NCBI GenBank assembly: GCA_032716605.1
Contig: JAVRFV010002354.1
Span: 682,001-746,000, forward strand
Direction: 5' to 3'
DNA from: Paralithodes platypus
Taxonomy: Eukaryota; Arthropoda; Malacostraca; Decapoda; Lithodidae
DNA: 64,000 nucleotides
Within the stretch, counting starts at the first letter, position 1. Each line of letters starts with the position of its first letter. Under the pieces are notes generated by a model. The model was given only the letters and a program-made list of their open reading frames with translations. It was not told the DNA's origin and did not search any database. Shown in pieces: positions 50,705 to 59,964 of the stretch. The translations under genes were made by a program, and so were the position numbers.

Positions 50705-53413
50705 ATGGAGCCCACACGTCCCTCACGCTCGCTCCCTGATGACACAACCAGCCCTCCTTCTGGTGGTGTTAGCCACCATGGAAGGCAGAGGGTGGCTGCC
50801 AAAGACCCTAGCTACCAGTACGACATGCCCTACAGCTCAGAGGACGAAGCACCAGCACCCAAAGCACGAAAAACACGTGCAAGCAGGGCAATGGCACAGA
50901 GGTCATTGGTCTTTCGGGACACTGCCACCACGACCCAGGCCACTGCAACAACCACTACCACCACCACTGCCACCACCACTGCCACCACTGCCACCCCTGC
51001 CACCGGTACCAGCGACGCAGGAGGCCGCCCTAGGGCTGCATTACCTGCGGGGGCAGGAAAAATGAAAGGCACGGGCGTAGGGAAGAGAACCCGTACGCCA
51101 GCCACAGTGCCCCTACCACCACCAGCCGCCCCTGGCCCGGCTGCCCCTGCCGCCCCTGCTGCCCCTGCCGCCCCTACTGCCCCTGCCGCCCCTGCCGCCC
51201 CTGCCCAAGGAACAGGGAAGGGGAAGGGGAAAGGGAGAGGGAAAGCGACTGGGAAAGCGACTGCTGGCCCTGGTGTCCCTGCCGGCCCTGCTGCCCCTGT
51301 TGCCCCTGCCGCCCATGCCGCCCCTACCCAAGGAACAGAGAGAAGGGCGACAGGCACCACCATCATCTTGCCATCAAGGCCACGCACCACTGCTGCTCCT
51401 GCCGCCGCCGCTGCCGCCGCCCCTGCCACCGCCTCTGCTGTCCCTGTCCATAAGACTCCCGCACGTGCCAAAGTGACCCGGAAAACTCTGACACCATCTA
51501 AGTATGCCGCCCTGCTGTTTGATGGTGATTCGCAGGACATTGGCAGCCCGGGTTTCGACGACGAAGCCCTAGCACGGGACCAAGGGTGGGGGGATTTGGG
51601 AGTGGACAGTGGGAGTGAGTCCGACGTCGGTGACGAAAATGAGGAAGGGCATCGTCTGTCAAGTGAAGAGGAGGGTAATGATGATGAAGTGCTGTATCGC
51701 GACCATGGAAGCGATATTTCAGACGATGAAGCAGACGCAGACGACATTCCGATCCCTGAGCTGCCTTCGTTCGATTGGTCTGACGGGGTCAATTTTGTAC
51801 CTGACGTGCCCCAGTTCAATCCTGGGACGTCAGGAACAACTGACGACTGGCCCTGTGATGATCAAGCGAACGAAAGCGACTTCTTCCTCGCTTTTTTCGA
51901 CATGGAGGTAATGACGTACATCGTTGCCCAAACAAACGCCTACTACAGGTGGGTGTTTGGCAGATTGGACGTCCTTTCTCCAAAAGCGAGAATACGAGGC
52001 TGGGTGGATACGACTGTGGAAGAATTTATGACGTTCTTTGCCTTGTTGTTCCTCATGCCTCTGATCAAGAAGCATGTGTTGCAACACTATTGGAAGCACG
52101 ACCCTCTCATCGCCACCCCAACTTTCAATAAGTTCATGACTCGTGACAGATTTTTGTTGCTGCTAAGATTTATGCACTTTGCAGACAACGAAAATCCTAA
52201 CAGGATTGACAGGATATGGAAAGTTCGGGATGCGTTCACCATGTTGTTGGAGAGGTATAGGAAATACTTTTACCCCTTCCTCAATTTGGTGATTGATGAG
52301 TCGCTCGTGCTCTTCAAAGGACGTCTTGTTTTCAAGCAGTATATCCCCTTGAAGAGGCATAGGTTCGGAATCAAGCTCTTCGTGTTGTGCGACTGTGAAA
52401 CTGGAATAGTGCTTGACATGATCGTGTATACAGGAACTGACATTGACGTACCGAAAGCCGCTGCCAATGACCCCATGGGCATGTCAGGTGCCATCGTCAG
52501 GAAAATGTTGGCACCTTACCTGGGCAAAGGCCACATCATCTACACTGACAACTGGTATACTTCTCCTGCTCTCTGCCAGTTTCTTTATGACAACCAAACG
52601 GGGTCATGTGGGACTGTCAGAAAGACAAGAAAGTTTATGCCAAAGTTCACAGGTGATGTCATTCCTCTCACAGATGCCTCCTCCAGTGACACACCTTCAG
52701 AAGACGACCTGGCCCAGGAACACCGCGAGAGGCATGTGCGAAGAAGGCGACGAAAGGGGCAGAAATACAAGCAGCTCGAGAAGTGTGGGAAACTGATAGC
52801 CCTGAAGTGGAAGGATAAGCGAGACGTCCACCTGCTTTCCACCGTCCACACAGGTGCCCAGGTGGATTCTGGCAAAATCCACTACCGAACCAGGAAGACA
52901 ATCTACAAGCCCGACATGTTAGTGGACTACACAAAAAACATGCGCCTGGTGGACAAGTCTGACTGTCAGCTGTCAGGCGTTGAGTGTCTGAGGAAGACTG
53001 TGAAGTGGTATCACAAGCTCTTCCTCCACCTAGTTGACATAACGATGCTGAACGCCTACAACTTGTGGTTGGTGAAAAAGGATATGGCCCCAAACCAGAA
53101 GCTGAAATTCCGGGAGTTCGTGTACAACGTCTCCTACCAACTCCTGGAGAAGTATGGCACCACCACTCACAGACGTACGGCATGGCGTGGGGATCACGTT
53201 CCTGACCGCATCCAGCTGGGTGTCGAAAGACACTACCCCATCAACACTGAGATGCTTGGCACTCGCCACAGGCAGGCGCAGTGCACCGTCTGCAGCTCCA
53301 GTGTCAGGAAACCCCATGTCACGAAAAGAGTCACCTCAATGTGCGCCGAGTGCAAAGTTCCACTCTGCCTGGGTGACTGCTTCAGGGACTACCACACCTT
53401 CAAGAACTACTGA
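50705..53413 (+). CDS. piggyBac transposase 1, intact
   Basis: 902 residues from MEPTRPSRSLPDD; this ATG is chosen because it is conserved in copy 2 and lies after the transposon end, although the frame is open back to 50144 in DIRS gag. Residues about 80-270 are Ala/Pro/Thr/Lys low-complexity sequence; about 290-385 is acidic. The DDE domain has the three catalytic Asp: D531 in VIDESLVLFKGR, D615 in IYTDNWYTSPALC and D750 in LVDKSDCQLS. A cysteine-rich C-terminus (CTVCSSSVRK, CAECKVPLC, CFRDYHTF) matches the cross-brace zinc domain that binds transposon ends in this family. It is about 300 residues longer than the classic moth transposase because of the N-terminal extension. Predicted active: hairpin-mediated cut-and-paste at TTAA. 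Confidence 0.9.
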   Translation: MEPTRPSRSLPDDTTSPPSGGVSHHGRQRVAAKDPSYQYDMPYSSEDEAPAPKARKTRASRAMAQRSLVFRDTATTTQATATTTTTTTATTTATTATPATGTSDAGGRPRAALPAGAGKMKGTGVGKRTRTPATVPLPPPAAPGPAAPAAPAAPAAPTAPAAPAAPAQGTGKGKGKGRGKATGKATAGPGVPAGPAAPVAPAAHAAPTQGTERRATGTTIILPSRPRTTAAPAAAAAAAPATASAVPVHKTPARAKVTRKTLTPSKYAALLFDGDSQDIGSPGFDDEALARDQGWGDLGVDSGSESDVGDENEEGHRLSSEEEGNDDEVLYRDHGSDISDDEADADDIPIPELPSFDWSDGVNFVPDVPQFNPGTSGTTDDWPCDDQANESDFFLAFFDMEVMTYIVAQTNAYYRWVFGRLDVLSPKARIRGWVDTTVEEFMTFFALLFLMPLIKKHVLQHYWKHDPLIATPTFNKFMTRDRFLLLLRFMHFADNENPNRIDRIWKVRDAFTMLLERYRKYFYPFLNLVIDESLVLFKGRLVFKQYIPLKRHRFGIKLFVLCDCETGIVLDMIVYTGTDIDVPKAAANDPMGMSGAIVRKMLAPYLGKGHIIYTDNWYTSPALCQFLYDNQTGSCGTVRKTRKFMPKFTGDVIPLTDASSSDTPSEDDLAQEHRERHVRRRRRKGQKYKQLEKCGKLIALKWKDKRDVHLLSTVHTGAQVDSGKIHYRTRKTIYKPDMLVDYTKNMRLVDKSDCQLSGVECLRKTVKWYHKLFLHLVDITMLNAYNLWLVKKDMAPNQKLKFREFVYNVSYQLLEKYGTTTHRRTAWRGDHVPDRIQLGVERHYPINTEMLGTRHRQAQCTVCSSSVRKPHVTKRVTSMCAECKVPLCLGDCFRDYHTFKNY

Positions 53414-53545
53414 GTGTCGGCCCCTGCCCTGCCCTGCCCTGGACTCGCCCTGTGCCCTGCCCTGGACTCGCCACCTGCCCTGCCCTGGACTCGCCCCCTG
53501 CCCTGCCCTGCCCTGGACTCGCGCCCTACCTTACCTGACCTGACC
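53414..53545 (+). repeat. GC-rich minisatellite after the transposase stop
   Basis: Repeats of CCCTGCCCTGGACTCGCC-like units, ending in ACCTGACCTGACC. The same block follows the stop in copy 2 (55262-55377) and copy 3 (62440-62555) with different repeat numbers, so it evolves by slippage within the family. Confidence 0.82.
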
Positions 53546-53782
53546 TAATTGATCACGCTACCTCATAATGTAACATATATATTATATAATGTATAAGTTC
53601 CAAAGATGTCCCTGTGATATAGCTTTTACATTATATAATTGTATGTTTCATTATTTAGTTTATAAGTTTCAAAGATTTACATGTAATATGCCTTACTTTT
53701 TTAGTATATCAATATATATGTTTGTTATTAGCCAAAGTAATGTGTATATAATTATTTTCTTACCTCAAATGAATTGTACAAA

Positions 53783-53803
53783 AATAAATATGTTTCAATA
53801 AAT
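53783..53803 (+). promoter_or_regulatory. Candidate polyadenylation signals of transposase 1
   Basis: AATAAA at 53783-53788 and again at 53798-53803, about 370-390 bp after the stop, in an AT-rich stretch followed by A-runs. Confidence 0.5.
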
Positions 53804-53858
53804 CCTGTCAAACCTACTAAGATAATAAAAAAAAACAATAAAAAAAAACAAAAAAAAA

Positions 53859-53941
53859 ACAAGGTCATGTCATTGTATTCTTACAATATGATATATTCTA
53901 TGAATATTTCATATTGTTTGAATACAATGGCATGATCTTGT
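53859..53941. repeat. 83-bp near-perfect palindrome
   Basis: Two ~40-nt arms centred near 53900: ACAAGGTCATGTCATTG pairs with CAATGGCATGATCTTGT, continuing inward through GTATTC and GAATAC. Present also in piggyBac-3 (62045-62127). It could be a fold-back MITE within the 3' region. A smaller inverted repeat (AATTATCCCACCAATTTACG) follows at about 54140-54185. Confidence 0.8.
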
Positions 53942-53999
53942 AAAAAAAAAAATTTATCAAAAATTTTCTAGACAATATAAAACCTTCCCCGTAACCCCC

Positions 54000-54075
54000 T
54001 CCTGGATTCGATCCCACTACCCTACAACACTTTGAGTTTTCCAGTCCGCGACCTTACCAACCATGCCACAGGAGC
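54000..54075 (-). other. tRNA-like (SINE relic) sequence in the piggyBac 3' region
   Basis: On the minus strand: GCTCCTG acceptor-like start, box A TGGCATGGTTGGTAAGG, a loop with TGGAAAA resembling a Ser-type anticodon loop, box B GGATCGAATCC, and closing CCAGGAGG that can pair with the start. The T stem does not pair properly, so this is not scored as a functional tRNA. A T-rich stretch follows. Conserved in copy 3 (61911-61990). Confidence 0.55.
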
Positions 54076-55073
54076 TCATACCAAATATCACTCAAAACTT
54101 CGTGTCTACAATCGAAATGACAATATACAAAAAAAAATGAATTATCCCACCAATTTACGTTTGTAAATTGATGGGATTATCAATTATATCATGCCAAGGT
54201 TTATAAAAGTTTGTCTCTGTCAAGAATTAGTAATTATATAACTTTATTCTGTCAAAAATTGCCCAAACACTCAGCAAAATTGCCCCTCTCAGTGTGACTC
54301 CACTCATTTTCACACGGTCAAGTGGTCACGAGGTGACCCTTGCCGCTCCTTGATGCTCCAGCTACAGCAGCTCTGTCTGGGAACAAAATTGGTATAAATA
54401 CAATAATGGATAAAATACTCTTCACAAATACATTTGTATTGTATAATATTGTAAATAAAAATGAATAATAACTGTGTGGGTGTCGAAAATTGCTCAACCA
54501 GCTTTCTTATGTCTCGCCTACGCGCGTATATTGGATTATACATAGTCATGACTGTCATACAAATAATTGCAGTAGGTCTCGAATATACATTTAGATTGCA
54601 TATTACTTCGAAATAAATAAGTAAACGTTTCTCTGGTGGCAATCTACCCTTTCGCAAGTGTAAGGAGACACCATTCTATATTTAGCCCTTTATCACAAAA
54701 GGCAATCTGCCTGTGTTTACTGACCACCGTCGCTGGTGGTCTATAATATAGTACTTTATTTACAGTCAATGGCCTACATGTTTCTGTGGTACTTCACATG
54801 TGTCTAAAATGCAATGTCTGCCTGCATAAAAATGCAATTCTGAAGTCCATTTATACGTACGACATACGCATGTCTCAGTTTCTCTCTCTCTCTCTCCATT
54901 CCTGACTCATGTTATTGTAGACCTGTTGATGGCAACGAACACCAGCCATCTGGTAGACATAAGGTTCAAAATACCAAACATCAATACGCCTGGGGCGCCT
55001 CCACAATTATCACAAAGCTGGTTATCTATCTAGAGATCTGCCTGACTTCCATCTCTCCACGACTCACTCACTC

Positions 55074-55197
55074 AGGAAAGAATATTCATGGGGCACAGAT
55101 CATATAGACCGGCCTCTCGAAGAAATATCCCTAAACCTACTAATAATATTATTTTTATTAATCTCACCACCACACTCCCAATGAAATTAATTAAAGT
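55074..55197. other. Unique junction between the two inverted piggyBac copies
   Basis: 124 bp not matching either piggyBac copy. It joins the truncated 3' region of copy 1 to the truncated 3' UTR of copy 2 (which resumes at ATCACAGGGACATC). No TTAA target pair or terminal repeat is visible. No gene. Confidence 0.6.
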
Positions 55198-58100
55198 ATC
55201 ACAGGGACATCTTTGGAACTTATACATTATATAATATATATGTTACATTATGAGGTAGCGTGATCAATTAGGTCAGGTCAGGTAAGGTAGGGCGCGAGTC
55301 CAGGACAGGGCGGGGCAGGGGGCGAGTCCAGGGCAGGGCACGGGGCGAGTCCAGGGCAGGGCAGGGCAGGGCGACACTCAATAATTCTTGAAGGTGTGGT
55401 AGTCCCTGAAGCAGTCACCCAGGCAGAGTGGAACTTTGCACTCGGCGCACATTGAGGTGACTCTTTTGGTGACATGGGGTTTCCTGACACTGGAGCTGCA
55501 GACGGTGCACTGCGCCTGCCTGTGACGAGTGCCAAGCATCTCAGTGTTGATGGGGTAGTGTCTTTCGACACCCAGCTGGATGCGGTCAGGAACGTGATCC
55601 CCACGCCATGCCGTACGTCTGTGAGTGGTGGTGCCATACTTCTCCAGGAGTTGGTATGAGACGTTGTAGACGAACTCCCGGAATTTCAGCTTCTGGTTTG
55701 GGGACATATCCTTTTTCACCAACCACAAGTTGTAGGCGTTCAGCATCGTTATATCAACTAGGTGGAGGAAGAGCTTGTGATACCACTTCACAGTCTTCCT
55801 CAGACACTCAACGCCTGACAGCTGACAGTCAGACTTGTCCACCAGGCGCATGTTCTTAGTGTAGTCCACTACCATGTCGGGCTTGTAGATTGTCTTCCTG
55901 GTTCGGTAGTGGATTTTGCCAGAATCCATCTGGGCACCTGTGTGGACGGTGGAAAGCAGGTGGACGTCTCGCTTATCCTTCCACTTCAGGGCTATCACTT
56001 TCCCACACTTCTCGAGCTGCTTGTATTTCTGCCCCTTTCGTCGCCTTCTTCGCACATGCCTCTCGCGGTGTTCCTGGGCCAGGTCGTCTTCTGAAGGTGT
56101 GTCACTGGAGGAGGCATCTGTGAGAGGAATGACATTACCTGTGAACTTTGGCATAAACTTTCTTGTCTTTCTGACAGTCCCACATGACCCCGTTTGGTTG
56201 TCATGAAGAAACTGGCAGAGAGCAGGAGAAGTATACCAGTTGTCAGTGTAGATGATGTGGCCTTTGCCCAGGTAAGGTGCCAACATTTTCCTGACGATGG
56301 CACCTGACATGCCCATGGGGTCATTGGCAGCGGCTTTCGGTATGTCAATGTCAGTGCCTGTGTACACGATCATGTCAAGCACTATTCCAGTTTCGCAGTC
56401 ACACAAAACGAAGAGCTTGATTCCGAACCTATGCCTTTTCAAGGGGATATACTGCTTGAAAACAAGACGTCCTTTGAAGAGCACGAGCGACTCATCAATC
56501 ACCAAATTGAGGAAGGGGTAAAAGTATTTCCTATACCTCTCCAACAACATGGTGAACACATCCCGAACTTTCCATATCCTGTCAATCCTGTTAGGATTTT
56601 CGTTGTCTGCAAAGTGCATAAATCTTAGCTGCAACAAAAATCTGTCACGAGTCATGAACTTATTGAAAGTTGGGGTGGCGATGAGAGGGTCGTGCTTCCA
56701 ATAGTGTTGCAACACATGCTTCTTGATCAGAGGCATGAGGAACAACAAGGCAAAGAACGTCATAAATTCTTCCACAGTCGTATCCACCCAGCCTCGTATT
56801 CTCGCTTTTGGAGAAAGGACGTCCAATCTGCCAAACACCCACCTGTAGTAGGCGTTTGTTTGGGCAACGATGTACGTCATTACCTCCATGTCGAAAAAAG
56901 CGAGGAAGAAGTCGCTTTCGTTCGCTTGATCGTCACAGCGCCAGTCGTCAGTTGTTCCTGACGTCCCAGGATTGAACTGGGGCACGTCAGGTACAAAATT
57001 GACCCCGTCAGACCAATCGAACGAAGGCAGCTCAGGGATCGGAATGTCGTCTGCGTCTGCTTCATCGTCTGAAATATCGCTTCCATGGTCGCGATACAGC
57101 ACTTCATCATCATCACCCTCCTCTTCACTTGACAGACGATGCCCTTCCTCATTTTCGTCACCGACGTCGGACTCACTCCCACTGTCCACTCCCAAATCCC
57201 CCCACCCTTGGTCCCGTGCTAGGGCTTCGTCGTCGAAACCTGGGCTGCCAATGTCCTGCGAATCACCATCAAACAGCAGGGCGGCATACTTTGATGGTGT
57301 CAGAGTTTTCCGGGTCACTTTTGCACGTGCGGGAGTCTTATGGACAGGGACAGCAGAGGCGGTGGTAGGGGCGGCGGCAGGGGCGGCGGCAGGGGCAGCA
57401 GTGGTGCGTGGCCTTGATGGCAAGATGATGGTGGTGCCTGTCGCCCTTCTCTCTGTTCCTTGGGCAGGGGCGGCATGGGCGGCAGGGGCAGCAGTGGTGC
57501 GTGGCCTTGATGGCAAGATGATGGTGGTGCCTGTCGCCCTTCTCTCTGTTCCTTGGGCAGGGGCGGCAGGGGCAACAGGGCCGGCAGGGACACCAGGGCC
57601 AGCAGGGCCAGCAGTCGCTTTCCCTCTCCCTTTCCCCTTCCCCTTCCCTGTTCCTTGGGCAGGGGCGGCAGGGGCAGCCGGGCCAGGGGCGGCTGGTGGT
57701 GGTGGTGGTGGTGGTAGGGGCACTGTGGCTGGCGTACGGGTTCTCTTCCCTACGCCCGTGCCTTTAATTTTTCCTGCCCCCGCAGGTTCTGCAACCCTAG
57801 GGCGGCCTCCTGCGTCGCTGGTACCGGTGGCAGGGGTGGCAGTGGTGGCAGTGGTGGCAGTGGTGGTGGTAGTGGTTGTTGTAGTGGCCTGGGTCGTGGT
57901 GGCAGTGTCCCGAAACACCAATGACCTCTGTACCTTTCTCGTGCTTGCACGTGTTTTTCGTGCTTTGGGTGCAGGTGTTTCGTCCTCCGAGCTGTAGGGC
58001 GTGTCGTACTGGTAGCTAGGGTCTTTAGCAGCCACCCTCTGCCTTCCATGGCGGCTAACACCACCAGAAGGAGGGCTGGTTGTGTCATCAGGGAGCGAGC

Positions 58101-58346
58101 GTGAGGGACGTGTGGGCTCCATGACTAGTGCGTGGTTACTGGCGCGGTGGTGCTTGCACGAGTGCGGGGCGAGCGTTTGGCGGGGTGGTGTCGAGAGTTG
58201 ACATGTAGTACTATACCCACACCAATTTTCAGCCGCCTGGCTATAAACGCGCGGTTTTGGTACGCGTTCAAAAGCTCTGCTCTTAAGAGTCTCCCCGCAG
58301 TCCGCCGGGGGAACTCTTATGAGTCTCCCCGCAGCTCCCGGGTTAA
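55198..58346 (-). mobile_element. piggyBac-2: inverted copy, 3' region truncated
   Basis: Minus-strand copy whose 5' end is at TTAA 58343-58346 (plus strand CTCCCGGGTTAA). The transposase is intact, but only ~180 bp of the 3' side remain. With copy 1 it forms an inverted pair whose two outward ends are the same 5' terminus. Confidence 0.88.
55378..58122 (-). CDS. piggyBac transposase 2, intact
   Basis: 914 residues from MEPTRPSRSLPDD (58122), nearly identical to transposase 1 in the DDE domain and cysteine-rich C-terminus (VIDESLVLFKGR, IYTDNWYTSPALC, LVDKSDCQLS, CTVCSSSVRK). Differences concentrate in the low-complexity N-terminal part. There copy 2 has a tandem duplication of a ~30-residue unit containing GTERRATGTTIILPSRPR (plus 57400-57560), and some Ala/Pro runs are shorter. 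Scattered substitutions (GNVIPL for GDVIPL, KDMSPNQ for KDMAPNQ) show the two genes diverged slightly after duplication. Predicted active. Confidence 0.9.
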   Translation of the reverse strand: MEPTRPSRSLPDDTTSPPSGGVSRHGRQRVAAKDPSYQYDTPYSSEDETPAPKARKTRASTRKVQRSLVFRDTATTTQATTTTTTTTTATTATTATPATGTSDAGGRPRVAEPAGAGKIKGTGVGKRTRTPATVPLPPPPPPPAAPGPAAPAAPAQGTGKGKGKGRGKATAGPAGPGVPAGPVAPAAPAQGTERRATGTTIILPSRPRTTAAPAAHAAPAQGTERRATGTTIILPSRPRTTAAPAAAPAAAPTTASAVPVHKTPARAKVTRKTLTPSKYAALLFDGDSQDIGSPGFDDEALARDQGWGDLGVDSGSESDVGDENEEGHRLSSEEEGDDDEVLYRDHGSDISDDEADADDIPIPELPSFDWSDGVNFVPDVPQFNPGTSGTTDDWRCDDQANESDFFLAFFDMEVMTYIVAQTNAYYRWVFGRLDVLSPKARIRGWVDTTVEEFMTFFALLFLMPLIKKHVLQHYWKHDPLIATPTFNKFMTRDRFLLQLRFMHFADNENPNRIDRIWKVRDVFTMLLERYRKYFYPFLNLVIDESLVLFKGRLVFKQYIPLKRHRFGIKLFVLCDCETGIVLDMIVYTGTDIDIPKAAANDPMGMSGAIVRKMLAPYLGKGHIIYTDNWYTSPALCQFLHDNQTGSCGTVRKTRKFMPKFTGNVIPLTDASSSDTPSEDDLAQEHRERHVRRRRRKGQKYKQLEKCGKVIALKWKDKRDVHLLSTVHTGAQMDSGKIHYRTRKTIYKPDMVVDYTKNMRLVDKSDCQLSGVECLRKTVKWYHKLFLHLVDITMLNAYNLWLVKKDMSPNQKLKFREFVYNVSYQLLEKYGTTTHRRTAWRGDHVPDRIQLGVERHYPINTEMLGTRHRQAQCTVCSSSVRKPHVTKRVTSMCAECKVPLCLGDCFRDYHTFKNY

Positions 58347-58566
58347 GTAGCATAGAGTAAACTTATCTTCTTTAAATCCGCCATATTGGTGCCCAGACCC
58401 GGGAACTTTGACCCACAGTTAGATTTCCTATAGTTAGGTATTATGAACAATTGATGGAGGTTGTGGATCAAAGGACCCAAGTAGGGGTAGGTCTCGGCTA
58501 TCACCATCATACGGTTTCATACCCTATATTTGTTTCCCTAATTTAATTATTATTTACTATTTTTCT
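58347..58566. other. Spacer between piggyBac-2 and the piggyBac MITE; no gene
   Basis: 220 bp of AT-rich sequence with no recognised repeat or coding signal. Confidence 0.5.
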
Positions 58567-59340
58567 TTAACCTCTGAAGTGCGCATGGGGGGTAATGAAC
58601 ACCTCTGCCTGTGCGCATGTATTTGAGCTGTTTCCATCACTAAAATATTTATTTTACCATAAATAGCATTAATACTTATCCATATGCGCCTATTATAGGT
58701 TGTTGTTGTTGTTGTTCCCCAAGCTGCCTGGCCGAACAGCCCCAAGGCCCCGAGCAAGGCCAAGGCCATAACCGAGCACCCCCACAGAACCCTCCCTGCC
58801 GACCACAATAAAGCCTGGATGACCGAAGCCACTCCATGGCGGGGAGCTGAGGAGGGTGCGGAAACGCCCTGGGCGTTTCCTATTGATTATAAAGGTATTA
58901 ACCTGTTACAACAATAAAACAAGTGAAAACAGCGTTTGGATGGTCAAAATCGGCGATACAGGCCGGGAGTTACATAATGTATGGCTGAGGCAAGCTCCTC
59001 TCCCGCCAATTTTCCCCAAGGCTGGAGAGACACTGTCGATCGATACTCTCTCTCTCTCTCTTGTACTCGCTTGCTAACAGTGATGACAATGCCCTGCTTG
59101 CAACTCGCTAATGTTAGCACGAAAATATACCACAGAATAAGGGAATAACAGGGAAAATAGGTGATAACTGAAGGAGGGGAGGTAGAGGAGTGATATTTTG
59201 CATGGCCCAGGGGCAAAAAAAAAAAAAAAAAAAAAAAAAATCTGTGTTTTAAATTGATTTTTTCCCCCCCTGACTCTTAAGAGTCTTCCCGCAGTCCGCC
59301 GGGGGAACTCTTAAGAGTCTTTCCGCAGTTCCCGGGTTAA
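58567..59340 (-). mobile_element. Non-autonomous piggyBac-family MITE with both TTAA ends
   Basis: The left TTAA (58567-58570) is followed by CCTCTGAAGTGCGCATGGGG; the right TTAA (59337-59340) is preceded by CCGCAGTTCCCGGG. The right end matches the piggyBac-1/2 5' terminus, including both subterminal repeats. The left end resembles the piggyBac-3 3' terminus (TTAACCTCTCCGCGGCGCAC). It therefore carries both family ends without a transposase and is probably cross-mobilised. A related half copy is at 32769-33328. It contains a nested insertion at about 58700-58883. Confidence 0.82.
58700..58883 (-). mobile_element. Short GC-rich retroelement fragment with an (AAC)n tail
   Basis: Absent from the related MITE at 32769-33328. 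On the minus strand it is GC-rich and ends GGGGAACAACAACAACAAC. AATAGG occurs on both sides and may be a short target duplication. The family is unknown; a SINE or LINE 3' end is likely. Confidence 0.55.
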
Positions 59341-59660
59341 CTCATGACTGACCTACCATCTCATATTTCCTTCATTGCTTAATCATCATATCCCAATCTC
59401 TCGTGGTACTGTACTGTGTAAGGTAAGCAGTTTATATAGTCATTTCTACCTTTTTACTTTAATGACATTAGTCTGCGAAGGGGTAGGCTAATGTAAATAC
59501 AATATTGCATATGAGGGCTAAAAATGTAAGTTCATATGACATATTACCAAAAGGTGTGCTTATATTTCACGATTGCGACTTAGTATAGAAGTCCATATTG
59601 GCTGACGAAGGGTTAGGCTAATTTGTGTAAATTATTTAAGATAAATCAACTATAATTATC
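59341..59660. other. Unannotated AT-rich spacer
   Basis: 320 bp with no open frame of note. GAAGGGGTAGGCTAATGTAA and GAAGGGTTAGGCTAATTTG hint at an old internal duplication. Confidence 0.45.
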
Positions 59661-59964
59661 TTTGCTTAGATATTTTTTCCGGGTGGGGTCACAAGCCCAC
59701 CGACCCAACCTCTTTAGTCGCCTCTTATGACACGCAGAAGGCACGTGGGGCATATTCTATTCCCTAACCCCCAGGGGGTACAACAGGGGAAGGGGGTTGT
59801 AGGAACGCTAAAAGCAGTAACAAGAAATAGGGTGGTCAGTATGGAAGTGAAGAAGTCCTTGCATGACAGTGTGGTAATCCCGACACTGCCTTACGGAAGC
59901 GAAGCATGGACGTTGGTTGAGAGACTCAGACCAAGAGTGAGAGCAGTGGAAATGAATTACTTAA
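59661..59964 (+). mobile_element. LINE-B fragment with an inverted 5' end
   Basis: 59661-59778 is the reverse complement of the first ~115 bp of LINE-B (ending CCCCCAGGGGG, the exact 5' terminus). It is joined directly to forward-oriented LINE-B RT sequence from TACAACAGGGGAAG (59779 on; VVGTLKAVTRNRVV, TLPYGSEAWTL). This is the structure expected from twin priming. The copy is cut by piggyBac-3 at the natural LINE-B TTAA (59961-59964). Confidence 0.85.

Larger units (their letters stand above)
50481..55073 (+). mobile_element. piggyBac-1: transposon with intact transposase, 3' end missing
   Basis: It begins at TTAA 50481-50484 inside DIRS-2 gag. It contains the transposase and a 1.6-kb AT-rich 3' region homologous to that of piggyBac-3 (62555 down to about 60893). 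Homology ends at CACGACTCACTCACTCA (55073), so the 3' terminal ~0.9 kb and its TTAA are absent. Paired head-out with piggyBac-2. Confidence 0.88.

Noticed and set aside
50830..51819. 329-codon minus-strand frame (and its mirror at 56972-57997)
   Set aside because: Antisense of the low-complexity transposase N-terminus; it is open because the sense strand is Ala/Pro/Thr rich.
54000..54075. Functional tRNA-Ser gene
   Set aside because: The anticodon-like loop and acceptor are suggestive, but the T stem does not pair and the copy moves with piggyBac.
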